NCBI RefSeq assembly: GCF_900094555.1 | Contig: NZ_FMAC01000005.1 | Coordinates: forward strand, 124,001 to 188,000 | Source of the DNA: Martinezella hainanensis | Lineage (GTDB): Bacteria; Pseudomonadota; Alphaproteobacteria; Rhizobiales; Rhizobiaceae | Direction: 5' to 3' | Length of the DNA: 64,000 bases | Part shown: positions 44,551-52,855 of the stretch, piece after piece | Numbering within the stretch: position 1 is the first letter of the stretch | Layout: the number at the start of each line of letters is the position of its first letter | Notes under the pieces: generated by a model | Told to the model about the DNA's origin: nothing | The model's input: the letters and a program-made list of their open reading frames with translations, nothing else | Databases searched by the model: none | Program-made: the position numbers and the translations under genes

Positions 44551-44558
44551 ACGCGGAC

Positions 44559-44581
44559 GCAGGCGGCAAGACGCCGCCTGC
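44559..44581 (+). terminator. Terminator hairpin after the second siderophore-interacting protein gene
   Basis: Perfect 9-bp stem GCAGGCGGC / GCCGCCTGC with loop AAGAC, 8 bp after the stop codon. No long T-run follows. Confidence 0.65.
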
Positions 44582-44885
44582 TCGTCCTGATGTGATGGAT
44601 CAGGCATCTTGCCGGAACAGGCTGCTGCCCCATTTCATGGCGCAATTGTCCCGTAAGTGGACAAGGCGTTCCGCGATAAGGTTGGGTTCACCGAAACTGC
44701 ATTCTGGGTAGATTTCGACTTCCTAAATTGCGTGGGATCGTCGAAGGTTAGGCGCGAAGCGGGGATGATGGCGGAGGCCATAGGCGATCGCTTTGCAGGT
44801 CCATGGCGCTGAGCGGGAGGCGGTGCTTTGGGTGTCATGTAAATTCCTGCCGTACGCGGCGGCCAATGTTGAGGATCGACGCGAG
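44582..44885. other. Intergenic region upstream of the type I secretion genes
   Basis: About 300 bp. It contains TTGTCC-CGTAAGT-GGACAA (44646-44664), a perfect 6-bp inverted repeat that may be a regulator site. In-frame TTG/GTG starts for prsD at 44793, 44823 and 44832 fall here and have not been excluded. No other gene is seen. Confidence 0.4.
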
Positions 44886-46625
44886 GTGCTTGCCGTCCCG
44901 AAAGACCCGCCGCAGACATTCGTTGCGCTGATGCTGTCGGCGCTTCGCAAGGCCTTCATCGGCATCGCCCTGGCGAGTGCCGCCATCAACGTGCTGGCAT
45001 TGACCGGCTCCTTCTTCATGCTGCAGGTCTATGATCGGGTCATTCCCAGCCATAGCCTGCCAACGCTGTCCGGTCTCGTCATCATCGTCGTGACCCTTTA
45101 TCTGTTTCAGGGTGTAATCGAATTCCTGCGATCCATGCTGCTTGTGCGCATCGGCATGTCGCTCGACGAACGCATGAACAGGAAGGTCTTCGGCGCGCTT
45201 CTGTTCCTGCCGAGCAAAAAACAGACGTCGGACGATGGGCTGCAATCCGTCCGTGACCTCGAGCAGATCCGCTCCTTCCTCTCCGGCAGCGGTTCGACGG
45301 CGCTGTTCGATCTTCCTTGGGTGCCGTTCTATCTGATCCTTTGTTTTCTATTCCACTTCTGGATCGGTTTCACTGCTTTATGCGGTGCTCTGCTGCTCGT
45401 CGTCATTACCGTCGCTGCCGAAATGCTGTCGCGCCGACCGGCCCTGGAGGCGGCCAAGTCTTCGGCGGCGCGCCTCGGCTTCGCCCAGGCGGCACGGCGC
45501 AACTGGGAGGTTGCCGTCGCCATGGGTTTTTCCGGCCGGCTCACCGATAAGTGGGCTGCCATGAATGATGATTATCTCAGGCATCAGCTGACGGCGAGCA
45601 CCGTCGTCGGCGCGTTGACCATTGCCGCGAAGATAGCGCGCATGATGCTGCAATCTGGTGTCCTTGCCGTCGGTGCGATCCTCGTCATTCGGCAGGAGGC
45701 GACGGGAGGCATCATTATCGCCAGCTCGATCCTGTTAACGCGAGCGCTGGCGCCCGTCGAGCTTGCAATTGCCCAGTGGAAGGGCTTCGTTGCTGCTCGT
45801 CAGGGCTGGACGCGGCTTGCCAAACTTCTTGATGCCGCGCTGCCCGAGCCGCAGGCATTCGCCTTGCCATCACCGTCGCGAGAGCTCAGCGTCGAGAATA
45901 TCAGCCTTACCTCTCCGGGTGGCCGCGATCTTATCCTGCGCAATGTCTCGTTCAAGATATCGGCGGGGACAGTGCTTGGTGTCATCGGCCCGAGCGCATC
46001 GGGCAAGTCGTCGCTGGCGCGTGCGATTTGCGGCCTTTGGCCGGTCGCCATCGGCACAGTGAGGCTCGACCGCGCCGCGCTGTCGCAATGGGATACTGAC
46101 GAACTCGGGCGGCATATCGGCTATCTGCCGCAGGATGTAGACCTCTTCGATGGCTCGATCGCCGAGAATATTTCACGTTTTGCCGAAGACCTGCGAACCG
46201 AGCCGATCATCGCTGCAGCAAAGGCGGCAGGCGTTTATGACATGATCGTCAAGCTCCCTGATGGCTTCGATACGAAAATCGGCGAAGGCGGATCGCGCCT
46301 TTCGGCCGGTCAGAGGCAGCGTATCGCCTTGGCGAGGGCGCTTTACGGCGATCCCTTCCTGGTGGTCCTCGACGAGCCGAATTCCAATCTGGATGCGGAA
46401 GGCGAGGCGGCGCTGACAGCCGCCCTTGCAGGAGTGAAGGACAGGGGCGGCATTGCGATCGTCATTGCCCACAGGCCGAGCGCTCTGGCCGCCGCCGATA
46501 CGGTGATGATCGTTGCCGGCGGCCAGGTTCAGGCATTCGGGTCAAAGAAGGATATCCTCGGCCCGTCGCCCAAGCAGGTTGGAACGGCCCATCTGGCCAT
46601 TGCCGGCGGGGAGACGCACGGATGA
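44886..46625 (+). CDS. prsD: Type I secretion ABC transporter (permease plus ATPase), PrsD-like
   Basis: About 579 residues. The membrane half begins LRKAFIGIALASAAINVLALTGSFFMLQVYDRVIPSHSLPTL, the PrtD/PrsD hallmark, with about six helices. The ATPase half has Walker A GPSASGKSS, Q-loop YLPQDVDLFDGSIAENI, signature RLSAGQRQRIALARAL and Walker B FLVVLDEPNSNLD. It exports RTX proteins in one step across both membranes with PrsE and a TolC-type channel encoded elsewhere. The GTG at 44886 was chosen because it gives a family-like N-terminus; earlier starts are possible. It overlaps prsE by four bases. Confidence 0.88.
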   Translation: MLAVPKDPPQTFVALMLSALRKAFIGIALASAAINVLALTGSFFMLQVYDRVIPSHSLPTLSGLVIIVVTLYLFQGVIEFLRSMLLVRIGMSLDERMNRKVFGALLFLPSKKQTSDDGLQSVRDLEQIRSFLSGSGSTALFDLPWVPFYLILCFLFHFWIGFTALCGALLLVVITVAAEMLSRRPALEAAKSSAARLGFAQAARRNWEVAVAMGFSGRLTDKWAAMNDDYLRHQLTASTVVGALTIAAKIARMMLQSGVLAVGAILVIRQEATGGIIIASSILLTRALAPVELAIAQWKGFVAARQGWTRLAKLLDAALPEPQAFALPSPSRELSVENISLTSPGGRDLILRNVSFKISAGTVLGVIGPSASGKSSLARAICGLWPVAIGTVRLDRAALSQWDTDELGRHIGYLPQDVDLFDGSIAENISRFAEDLRTEPIIAAAKAAGVYDMIVKLPDGFDTKIGEGGSRLSAGQRQRIALARALYGDPFLVVLDEPNSNLDAEGEAALTAALAGVKDRGGIAIVIAHRPSALAAADTVMIVAGGQVQAFGSKKDILGPSPKQVGTAHLAIAGGETHG

Positions 46626-47932
46626 TCGACAAGGCCTCGCCATCGACCGAGCGGACGATCCGCCGCCTGTCGCTGCTGGTGGTCGCGGCGATCCTTCTGC
46701 TGTTCGGCGTCATGGGCGGCCTTGCCGCCGCAACGAAGATCTCCGGTGCGGTGGTCGCCTCCGGCACGCTCGTCGTCGACAGCTATGTGAAGCCGGTGAA
46801 GCACCTGAAGGGCGGGATCGCCCGGACGATCCTGGTGAAGAACGGCGATCATGTTGCCGCAGGACAGGTGCTCGTCCGGCTTGACGATACCCAGACCAGA
46901 GCCAACCTCTCGATCATCCGCAAACGGCTCAACGAACTTACCGCCCGCACCGCGCGTCTGGCAGCGGAGCGCGACGGCCGGCAGGACATCGACTTTCCGA
47001 TCGACCTGCTCTCGTCCGCCGAAAATGCTGATGTAGCAGCGATTCTGGCAGGCGAGCGTCGGCTCTTTCGCGATCGCCAGGCATCGCGCGACGGGCAGAA
47101 GTCGCAGCTTCATGAGCGCATTCAACAGCTCAATCAGGAGATTGAAGGTCTCATCGCGCAGGAAGAGGGCAAGCGACGCGAGATCGCGCTGATTGCCAAG
47201 GAGCTCGGCAGCCTTGAAGGCCTGCTCAATCAGGGCATCATTTCCGCGACGAAGGTCTACTCGCTGCAGCGGGAAAGCGCTTCGCTGAACGGCGATCTCG
47301 GCAACCTCGTCTCTTCGATCGCCCAGACCAAGGGCAAGATCGCGGAAACCGAGCTGCAGATCCTGCAGATCGATGCCGATCACAGTTCGGAAGTATCCGA
47401 GCAACTGCGTCAGGCTGAAAGCGATAGCGGTCAGTTTTCCGAGCGTCTGATCGCGGCAGAAGACGACCTGAAGCGGATCGACATCAAGGCACCGCAGGCG
47501 GGGATCGTCGATCAGCTTAGCATCCATGCCGAAGGCGCCGTCATCTCGCCCGCCGAAGCGATCCTGCAGATTGTCCCGGACAAGGACGCACTGGTGGCGG
47601 AGCTGAAACTTGCGCCGCAGGATATCGATCAGATTACCGTAGGGCAGACGGTGTCCTTGCGTTTTCCTGCCTTCAATCAACGGATCACGCCGGAATTGAA
47701 CGGGCAGGTCGCTACCATTTCGGCGGATCTGGCGACGGACCAACGCTCGGGGCAAAGCTATTATGTCGTGCGGGCCAAGGTGGCAAAGCCGGAATGGGAT
47801 CGGCTGGGGCAGCTTACGCCGCTGCCCGGCATGCCGGTGGAAGCCTTCCTGCAGACGGGCCAGCGAAGTGTCCTGGCCTACCTGACAAAGCCGATGACCG
47901 ATCAGATCAGGCGGGCGTTCAGGGAAGACTAG
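46622..47932 (+). CDS. prsE: Type I secretion membrane-fusion protein (HlyD family), PrsE-like
   Basis: 436 residues. One N-terminal helix (LSLLVVAAILLLFGVMGGLAAAT) anchors it. A lipoyl half follows (GTLVVDSYVKPVKHLKGGIARTILVKNGDHVAAGQVLVRLDD), then a long coiled coil at ~95-290 (RIQQLNQEIEGLIAQEEGKRREIALIAKEL), the second lipoyl half (IDIKAPQAGIVDQLSIHAEGAVISPAEAILQIVP) and the beta-barrel end (GMPVEAFLQTGQRSVLAYLTKPM). It bridges PrsD to the outer-membrane channel. ATGA coupling with prsD. Confidence 0.92.
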   Translation: MIDKASPSTERTIRRLSLLVVAAILLLFGVMGGLAAATKISGAVVASGTLVVDSYVKPVKHLKGGIARTILVKNGDHVAAGQVLVRLDDTQTRANLSIIRKRLNELTARTARLAAERDGRQDIDFPIDLLSSAENADVAAILAGERRLFRDRQASRDGQKSQLHERIQQLNQEIEGLIAQEEGKRREIALIAKELGSLEGLLNQGIISATKVYSLQRESASLNGDLGNLVSSIAQTKGKIAETELQILQIDADHSSEVSEQLRQAESDSGQFSERLIAAEDDLKRIDIKAPQAGIVDQLSIHAEGAVISPAEAILQIVPDKDALVAELKLAPQDIDQITVGQTVSLRFPAFNQRITPELNGQVATISADLATDQRSGQSYYVVRAKVAKPEWDRLGQLTPLPGMPVEAFLQTGQRSVLAYLTKPMTDQIRRAFRED

Positions 47933-48094
47933 GGCGGAGATCCATTTGCGATCTGTCGTGAAATGGCCGTTGCCAGAAGGGCGGGCAGCGTGTGGGCTCG
48001 GAGTGCTGCGTCTATCCAGCCAAGGCGGAAAGGCGAGAAGAGCCGCGATCGAACAGGAGCATCGACGATTGAGACTTGACCAGCTTTGAGGGAG

Positions 48095-48124
48095 TATATT
48101 ACTTTGGATCCATGGATCCAAAGT
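48095..48124. promoter_or_regulatory. Promoter -10 and 24-bp perfect palindrome overlapping the GntR start codon
   Basis: TATATT at 48095-48100 is a -10-like element. From 48101 to 48124 lies ACTTTGGATCCA followed by its exact reverse complement, with the ATG at 48112-48114 at its centre. Transcription from this -10 would start about 5 bases before the ATG, giving a leaderless mRNA, and repressor binding would block the start. TTGGATCCAA-like cores are common for FCD-GntR proteins. Confidence 0.65.
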
Positions 48125-48738
48125 CTATCTTTAACGAACTGCAGGATGAAATCGAGTCGGGCCAGTTGGCGCCAGGCTCCGTCCTCAAGCAGGAATTGAT
48201 TGCTGAGCGTTTCGGCGTCAGCCGCCAGCCCGTCAGGCAGGCCTTGAACCAGCTGCTTGGGAGCGGCCTGGTCGTGCGACGCCCTGACAGAAGCCTTGCC
48301 GTGGCGATTCTCTCGGAGCGGGAGGCTGCTGAACTTACCGAACTTCGGGCTATTCTGGAGGTCGCTGCCTTGGAGCAGTCGGCCCCGTTGCTCACGTCGC
48401 CCCTCTTGCGGAAAGCTGAGAGGCTCAACGATGAGCTATTCTCGGAATACGATCCATTGCGGATTGAAGAACTCGACCATCAATTCCATCGCATCCTATA
48501 CAGCGGGTGTAAAAATACTCGATTGCTTGGAACCATAGAAGCGCTTCGGCGGGAATCTCGACGCGCATGCCTTCATCAAAAGCATGGCGCCGAGGAGCGC
48601 CGTGAATTTTTCGAGGAGCATGCGGCAATCGTTGCCGCTTGTGCGCGGCAAGATGTCTCCGCCGCTGTGGAGCATCTTCGCCACCATCTTACTCAAACGA
48701 CTGCAAGACTTCTTTCCATGCCGACAAGGGATGATTGA
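48112..48738 (+). CDS. GntR-family regulator with FCD domain
   Basis: 208 residues. Winged helix: SGQLAPGSVLKQELIAERFGVSRQPVRQALNQLLGSGLVVRRPDRSLAV. The FCD domain follows: LTELRAILEVAALEQSAPLL, IEELDHQFHRILYSGCKNTRLL and FEEHAAIVAACARQDVSAAVEHLRHHL, with the metal-ligand-like D...H and H...H pattern. No Shine-Dalgarno lies at normal distance from the ATG; the nearest, GGGAG, ends 17 bases away, in line with leaderless translation. It is two bases from the OsmC gene, which it probably controls along with itself. Confidence 0.88.
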   Translation: MDPKSIFNELQDEIESGQLAPGSVLKQELIAERFGVSRQPVRQALNQLLGSGLVVRRPDRSLAVAILSEREAAELTELRAILEVAALEQSAPLLTSPLLRKAERLNDELFSEYDPLRIEELDHQFHRILYSGCKNTRLLGTIEALRRESRRACLHQKHGAEERREFFEEHAAIVAACARQDVSAAVEHLRHHLTQTTARLLSMPTRDD

Positions 48739-48740
48739 TC

Positions 48741-49190
48741 ATGAAAATGACCGTCGAGGTTCATTGGGAGCGAGAAGGAGCGGTATTTACCGACAAGCGC
48801 TACAGCCGTGCCCACATCTGGCGCTTTGATGGTGGGCAAGTCGTGCCGGCGTCGGCCTCGCCGCATATCGTTCCGCTTCCCTATTCTGTGGAAGCCAACG
48901 TCGATCCGGAAGAGGCTTATATCGCGGCGATCTCCAGCTGCCACATGTTGACGTTTCTCTCGCTCGCCGCGCCAAAGCGGATCGTCGTCGAGAGCTATAC
49001 CGATAAGGTAACCGGCGTGATGGAGAAGATAGACGGCAAATTGATCGTCAGCCGTGTCGAACTCAGTCCGACCATCGTCTATGCCGGGGAGCCGCCAAAC
49101 GCCGCAATGCAGGCGGAACTGCATCACTTGGCGCATGAGCAGTGCTTCATCGCCAATTCCGTCAAGACGCAAATCCAGGTCATGACTTAA
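48741..49190 (+). CDS. OsmC family protein (peroxiredoxin-like)
   Basis: 149 residues. The two OsmC cysteines are seen in AAISSCHMLTFLSLAA and HEQCFIANSVKT, with the His/Glu-rich segments between. OsmC/Ohr proteins reduce organic hydroperoxides using this Cys pair. The fold starts MKMTVEVHWEREG, as in the YhfA/OsmC-like subgroup. ATG 48741 is preceded by AAGGGA and comes directly after the GntR stop, so the two form an operon. The FCD-GntR pairing suggests a small organic acid signal, which is inference. Confidence 0.88.
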   Translation: MKMTVEVHWEREGAVFTDKRYSRAHIWRFDGGQVVPASASPHIVPLPYSVEANVDPEEAYIAAISSCHMLTFLSLAAPKRIVVESYTDKVTGVMEKIDGKLIVSRVELSPTIVYAGEPPNAAMQAELHHLAHEQCFIANSVKTQIQVMT

Positions 49191-49313
49191 GAAATCCATC
49201 TCGCCGCCACGATTGATCGGTGAATGGAGCCGCGCGGCAGCAATGGCGTGGAGCGGTAGCCCGACCCAACCCGAATGCCTGCCGCTCGGACATTCAGGGT
49301 AACTTGATCCCCG

Positions 49314-50750
49314 TCAGATATGCCAGTCCGTCGTGTGGGCGGATTGTGTCGAGGCGGCAAGCTGGGCGTTATGATCGTCCAGGGAATAGGCCTTGATATA
49401 GTCGATCTTCATCTCGGACCCGTTGGGGAGGCCGTCCGTCGGAGTGCCCGCCACGCCGCCGACGGCTAAATCGACCAGCATGTACATCGGGCCATGCATA
49501 TCGGTCGGTGTGTCGGCATGGGCAACGGCAACATCGTCGAAATACCAGACGATCTGATCCTTGTCCCAGAGCACGCCGTAATTGTGGAAGCCATCGGTGC
49601 TCGGCACTTCCACTGGAATAGACGTTTTCGTGTGTTCGCCGGTGGCATTCGAATGAACCGTCACATTGACGGTGGTCGGGTTTTGCCCGCGCATTTCCAC
49701 CACATCGAGTTCCGGTGGCCAGGAACCATCCTCCGGCAACAGCCAGAAAGCAGGCCAGACGCCTTGGTTATGCGGCATCTCCGCCCGCATTTCGAAATAG
49801 CCGTAGGTCTGTGAGAAGGTGGATTGGGTGGTCAGAATGCCCGACGTATAATCATGGTTCTCGACGATCGATTTCAAGGCGTCCGGTGTTTGCTTCGCCG
49901 TGATCGTCAGAATGCCATCGGAGATGGAAAACGGGTTTGCGGATGCGGTCGGCGCATAAGAAGGATTGATGTACCATTGCAGCTCGTCGTTCAGGCTGCT
50001 GCCCTTGTCCGGCGCCCAGGAGTATTTCGCATCCCAGGTACCCTGCGTTCCTTCGTGCAGCGAGAGCGAGTTGAAATCATCCGAAAAGGTCTGCGTTAGC
50101 GACGATCTGTCGAGCCCGAGCTGAAACTGGTCTTCATGCAGGTCGGAGATGGTCTTGTTGGCGAAGACCAGGCTTTCGCCATTGCCGAGATCGAGCCGGA
50201 TGTTGGCGCCTTCCTGTGTGGAATGGCTGACAACCTGATCGAACGACGTCAGGCCATACTGATTGAGCCTGACCTTGTCATCATCGCTGAAATCGGTGAT
50301 GAGATCGCTGCCGTTGCCCTTGCTGATGATGAAGGTATCGGCGCCACCGCCGCCGGTCAGCACGTCGTTGCCGGCGCCGCCATCGATGGTCTGGCTGCCG
50401 CTGCCGCCAGTGATGATATTATCGGCGTCATTGCCATAGGCATGGCGGTTGTTGCCGGTGACCGTCAGATTTTCGAAATTTTCGGGCAGCGTATAATCCA
50501 TCCAGGTATTGATGGTATCGATGCCGGCATTGGGCGCTTCATAGGCATGGTTGATGCTGGAATAGAGATAGTAGATATCGTCGCCGGTGCCGCCCATCAT
50601 GGTCACGTTGACGGAGGCGTCACCCCACATGGAATCGTTGCCGGCAGTGCCGTAAAGCACCGGGCCAGAGCCGGTGGCGGAAAAGAAGCCTGTCGACGTG
50701 TCGCTATAGTAAAGTGGCTGTCCAAGGGCATTCAAAACTGAATTGGGCAT
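49314..50750 (-). CDS. exsH: RTX-containing GH16 endo-beta-glycanase, ExsH-like, type I secreted
   Basis: 478 residues, no signal peptide, as for type I substrates. The N-terminal half has calcium-binding glycine-rich nonapeptide repeats (YGTAGNDSMWGD, GGTGDDIYYLY, YGNDADNIITGGSGSQTIDGGAGNDVLTGGGGADTFI). The GH16 lectin-like domain occupies ~225-460; the catalytic motif ELDVVE holds Glu347, Asp349 and Glu352 (ExDxxE). Relatives cleave succinoglycan-type beta-1,3/1,4 glucans and shorten exopolysaccharide. It sits close to prsD and prsE, its likely exporter. AGAGGA precedes the ATG at 50750. Confidence 0.9.
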   Translation of the reverse strand: MPNSVLNALGQPLYYSDTSTGFFSATGSGPVLYGTAGNDSMWGDASVNVTMMGGTGDDIYYLYSSINHAYEAPNAGIDTINTWMDYTLPENFENLTVTGNNRHAYGNDADNIITGGSGSQTIDGGAGNDVLTGGGGADTFIISKGNGSDLITDFSDDDKVRLNQYGLTSFDQVVSHSTQEGANIRLDLGNGESLVFANKTISDLHEDQFQLGLDRSSLTQTFSDDFNSLSLHEGTQGTWDAKYSWAPDKGSSLNDELQWYINPSYAPTASANPFSISDGILTITAKQTPDALKSIVENHDYTSGILTTQSTFSQTYGYFEMRAEMPHNQGVWPAFWLLPEDGSWPPELDVVEMRGQNPTTVNVTVHSNATGEHTKTSIPVEVPSTDGFHNYGVLWDKDQIVWYFDDVAVAHADTPTDMHGPMYMLVDLAVGGVAGTPTDGLPNGSEMKIDYIKAYSLDDHNAQLAASTQSAHTTDWHI

Positions 50751-50960
50751 AAGAATCCTCTTCCTTCGTGCCGGACGACCTCCTCCACCGAGCTAATATT
50801 TCTCCCCGCTCATATGCATCAAATAGCGTGCATTGTTTTTCTGCCCACCCCCAACAGCAAGTTTTTTCGCTGCGGTATCTAAAGTCGCTGGTTGGTGCAT
50901 TCGCGCGCATAGGTATGCGGCTGGAGACGCGGTGAGTAGCCGCGTCTCCAAATTCGGATT

Positions 50961-51956
50961 TTAGAGGGCTGCCTTCACCTTGGCAGCGACGTCCGGGCTT
51001 ACCCATGTCGTCCAGATGTCTTCATGGCTCTTCAGGAAATATCGGGCCGTGTCTTCGTTGGTGCCCTGGTTATCCGTCTGCCAGGCAAGAATGCCGTTCA
51101 CCAGATCATTCGACCATTTCCGCTTCTTCAGATAATCCATCGCAACGCCGGCCTTTTCCGCAAACTGCTTGGTGACGACGGTATAGACTTCGGAGACGGG
51201 GTAGGAATTGACCTTCGGGTTGGCGCAATCCATGACCGAGGTGCAGGCATCCCACTCGGCCTTGTCATGGGGCACGCCGAAGGAGAGGCGCACCATCGGA
51301 TACTTGCCGAGGATTGATGTCGGCGACCAATAGTAGCCAAGCCAGCCTGTTTTCTTTTCGAAGGCATTGGCGATCGTGCCGTCAAGGGCAGCGGCCGAGC
51401 CGGTCTCGACGATCTCGAACCCCTTTTTCTCGCCATCGAGTGCCCGGAAGAGATTGCCGAGCGATGCCTGGCATTGCCAGCCGGGCGGGCAATTATAGAT
51501 GACGCCTTTCTTCGGATCGTCCGGAGCAGGGAAGAGCTCCGGGTGTTCCAGCGCCTGCTGGACGGTCTTGATATCGGGATGGGCGTCGGCCAGGAACTTC
51601 GGAATCCACCAGCCGTCCTGGCCGCCATCGGAGAGAATGCCGGCCGCCACGACCAGCCTGCCTTCGGAAACCGCCCGGTCCAGCGGCGTGCGCACCGCAT
51701 TGATCCAGAGTTCTGGTGCAACGTCCGGCTGGCCCTTTTCGTTCATCGAGGTGAAGGTCGGCAGCGTGTCGCCTGTCAAGAGTTCGACGGAGCAGCCATA
51801 ACCTTCCTGGAGGATGATCTTGTCGACATTCGCCGCAACGCCGGCCGACGCCCAATTCATTTCGGCGATCGAGACCGAACCGCAATCGGCATGCGCGGCG
51901 CCGGCAAAGGTGTAAAGTGCAGCAGCGAAAACGGCGGCAGCAATATGCTTCTTCAT
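50961..51956 (-). CDS. ABC transporter substrate-binding protein, glycine betaine/choline type (OpuAC/ProX-like)
   Basis: 331 residues with a Sec signal peptide (MKKHIAAAVFAAALYTFAGAAHA). The mature protein has the OpuAC features CGSVSIAEMNWASAGVAANVDKIILQEGYGCSVELL, WWIPKFLADAHPDIKTV, GWLGYYWSPTSILGKYPMVRL and a Trp-rich pocket as needed for quaternary amines. Several cysteines occur (CGSV, YGCSV, NCPPGWQC, DACTSVMDC). GGAGG lies upstream of the ATG. It has no permease or ATPase next to it, so it serves a distant transporter. Confidence 0.88.
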   Translation of the reverse strand: MKKHIAAAVFAAALYTFAGAAHADCGSVSIAEMNWASAGVAANVDKIILQEGYGCSVELLTGDTLPTFTSMNEKGQPDVAPELWINAVRTPLDRAVSEGRLVVAAGILSDGGQDGWWIPKFLADAHPDIKTVQQALEHPELFPAPDDPKKGVIYNCPPGWQCQASLGNLFRALDGEKKGFEIVETGSAAALDGTIANAFEKKTGWLGYYWSPTSILGKYPMVRLSFGVPHDKAEWDACTSVMDCANPKVNSYPVSEVYTVVTKQFAEKAGVAMDYLKKRKWSNDLVNGILAWQTDNQGTNEDTARYFLKSHEDIWTTWVSPDVAAKVKAAL

Positions 51957-52438
51957 GTAAGACCTCCAGGTCCTGATGTTGCTGTTGTCGAAGGATGTCG
52001 CGGGTGAAGCCGTCGACCCTTGTCCTTCGCTCTTGCGATGCCCCGGCCGCGTGACGGCCATGCGGGGGCAAACCCGAACAGTCAAAGCGGTCGGGGCGCG
52101 TCCGGATTACTGCCACATCGATCCCGGTGCCATGTGTTGGCCGGATGAAGTTTTAAGTTTTCCCACAGGAAATGACTGGTTGCCATTGGCGTCATCGCGC
52201 CAGGCGCCCGGTGCGGGAGCCGGAGACTCCGTGTGATTGCTGCCGAGCGGGCCTATGCGCTAACCGCTGTGGGATAGGCAGGTTCCGTCGGCAACCACGA
52301 TGATATCGAAGGCTGTGGCGTTCTTTCGGTCCTCACGACGATGCCCTCCTGGGTAGAATACTTCCCGGCCTTTGCAGCTATTGCCTTTGAGGCATTCGAG
52401 GATACATCGCAGCATGTTGAAGCAATCAGGAGTTTCAT
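51957..52438. other. Intergenic region, no supported gene
   Basis: About 480 bp. Short frames exist on both strands but none has a ribosome site or protein-like composition. It presumably holds the divergent promoters of the binding-protein gene and the small secreted protein; no clear element was recognised besides AGGAG at 52428-52432 for the latter. Confidence 0.4.
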
Positions 52439-52819
52439 ATGCGGAAGATCATTCTGATCGGTATTGTGGCATTCGGATTTGCCGTGCCAAGCTATGCACA
52501 GGTATCAAACGACCAAATGGAATTGGCTTATAATTCGGCACGCAATCAGCTTGGCGTGCTGAAATATTGCCAGAACGCGGGCCACATCGATGGGGCCGCT
52601 GTCGAGATCCAGACAAAAATGCTCGCTCTCATACCGGCGCCTTCGGATACGGCGAAGGGCGATGCAGCCGAGCAAGAGGGCGAAAAGGGTAAGATCTCTG
52701 CCATGGGTGTGAATCAGGACCTTGCGGCCGTTACGAAAGCGCAGAACGTGACTGAAAAGCAGTTCTGTGAAACCGTTGCAAATGCGGTGAAGCAGGCTGG
52801 CGCGCAACTTCCAAAATGA
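52439..52819 (+). CDS. Small secreted protein (126 aa), unknown; resembles proteins annotated as ESAT-6-like in rhizobia
   Basis: A Sec signal peptide is clear (MRKIILIGIVAFGFAVPSYA, cleaved before QVSND). The mature part is helical and polar, with one Cys in KYCQNAGHIDG and another in EKQFCETVANAV. Its middle is Ala/Glu-rich (DAAEQEGEKGKISAMG). I recall similar rhizobial proteins being labelled pore-forming ESAT-6 family, but cannot support that from sequence. AGGAG sits six bases upstream of the ATG. It stands alone, followed by a strong terminator. Confidence 0.75.
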   Translation: MRKIILIGIVAFGFAVPSYAQVSNDQMELAYNSARNQLGVLKYCQNAGHIDGAAVEIQTKMLALIPAPSDTAKGDAAEQEGEKGKISAMGVNQDLAAVTKAQNVTEKQFCETVANAVKQAGAQLPK

Positions 52820-52825
52820 AATGCC

Positions 52826-52855
52826 AAACTGCGACGGCGCGAGCCGTCGCAGTTT
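52826..52855 (+). terminator. Strong hairpin terminator after the small secreted protein gene
   Basis: AAACTGCGACGGC, loop GCGA, then the exact reverse complement GCCGTCGCAGTTT: a 13-bp perfect stem starting 7 bp after the stop, with A/T ends. Confidence 0.8.

Noticed and set aside
46529..48121. 530-codon minus-strand frame opposite prsE
   Set aside because: Antisense to a clear HlyD-family gene and spans its promoter-proximal neighbour.
52253..52438. 61-codon minus-strand frame
   Set aside because: No start context; lies in the promoter region of the small secreted protein.
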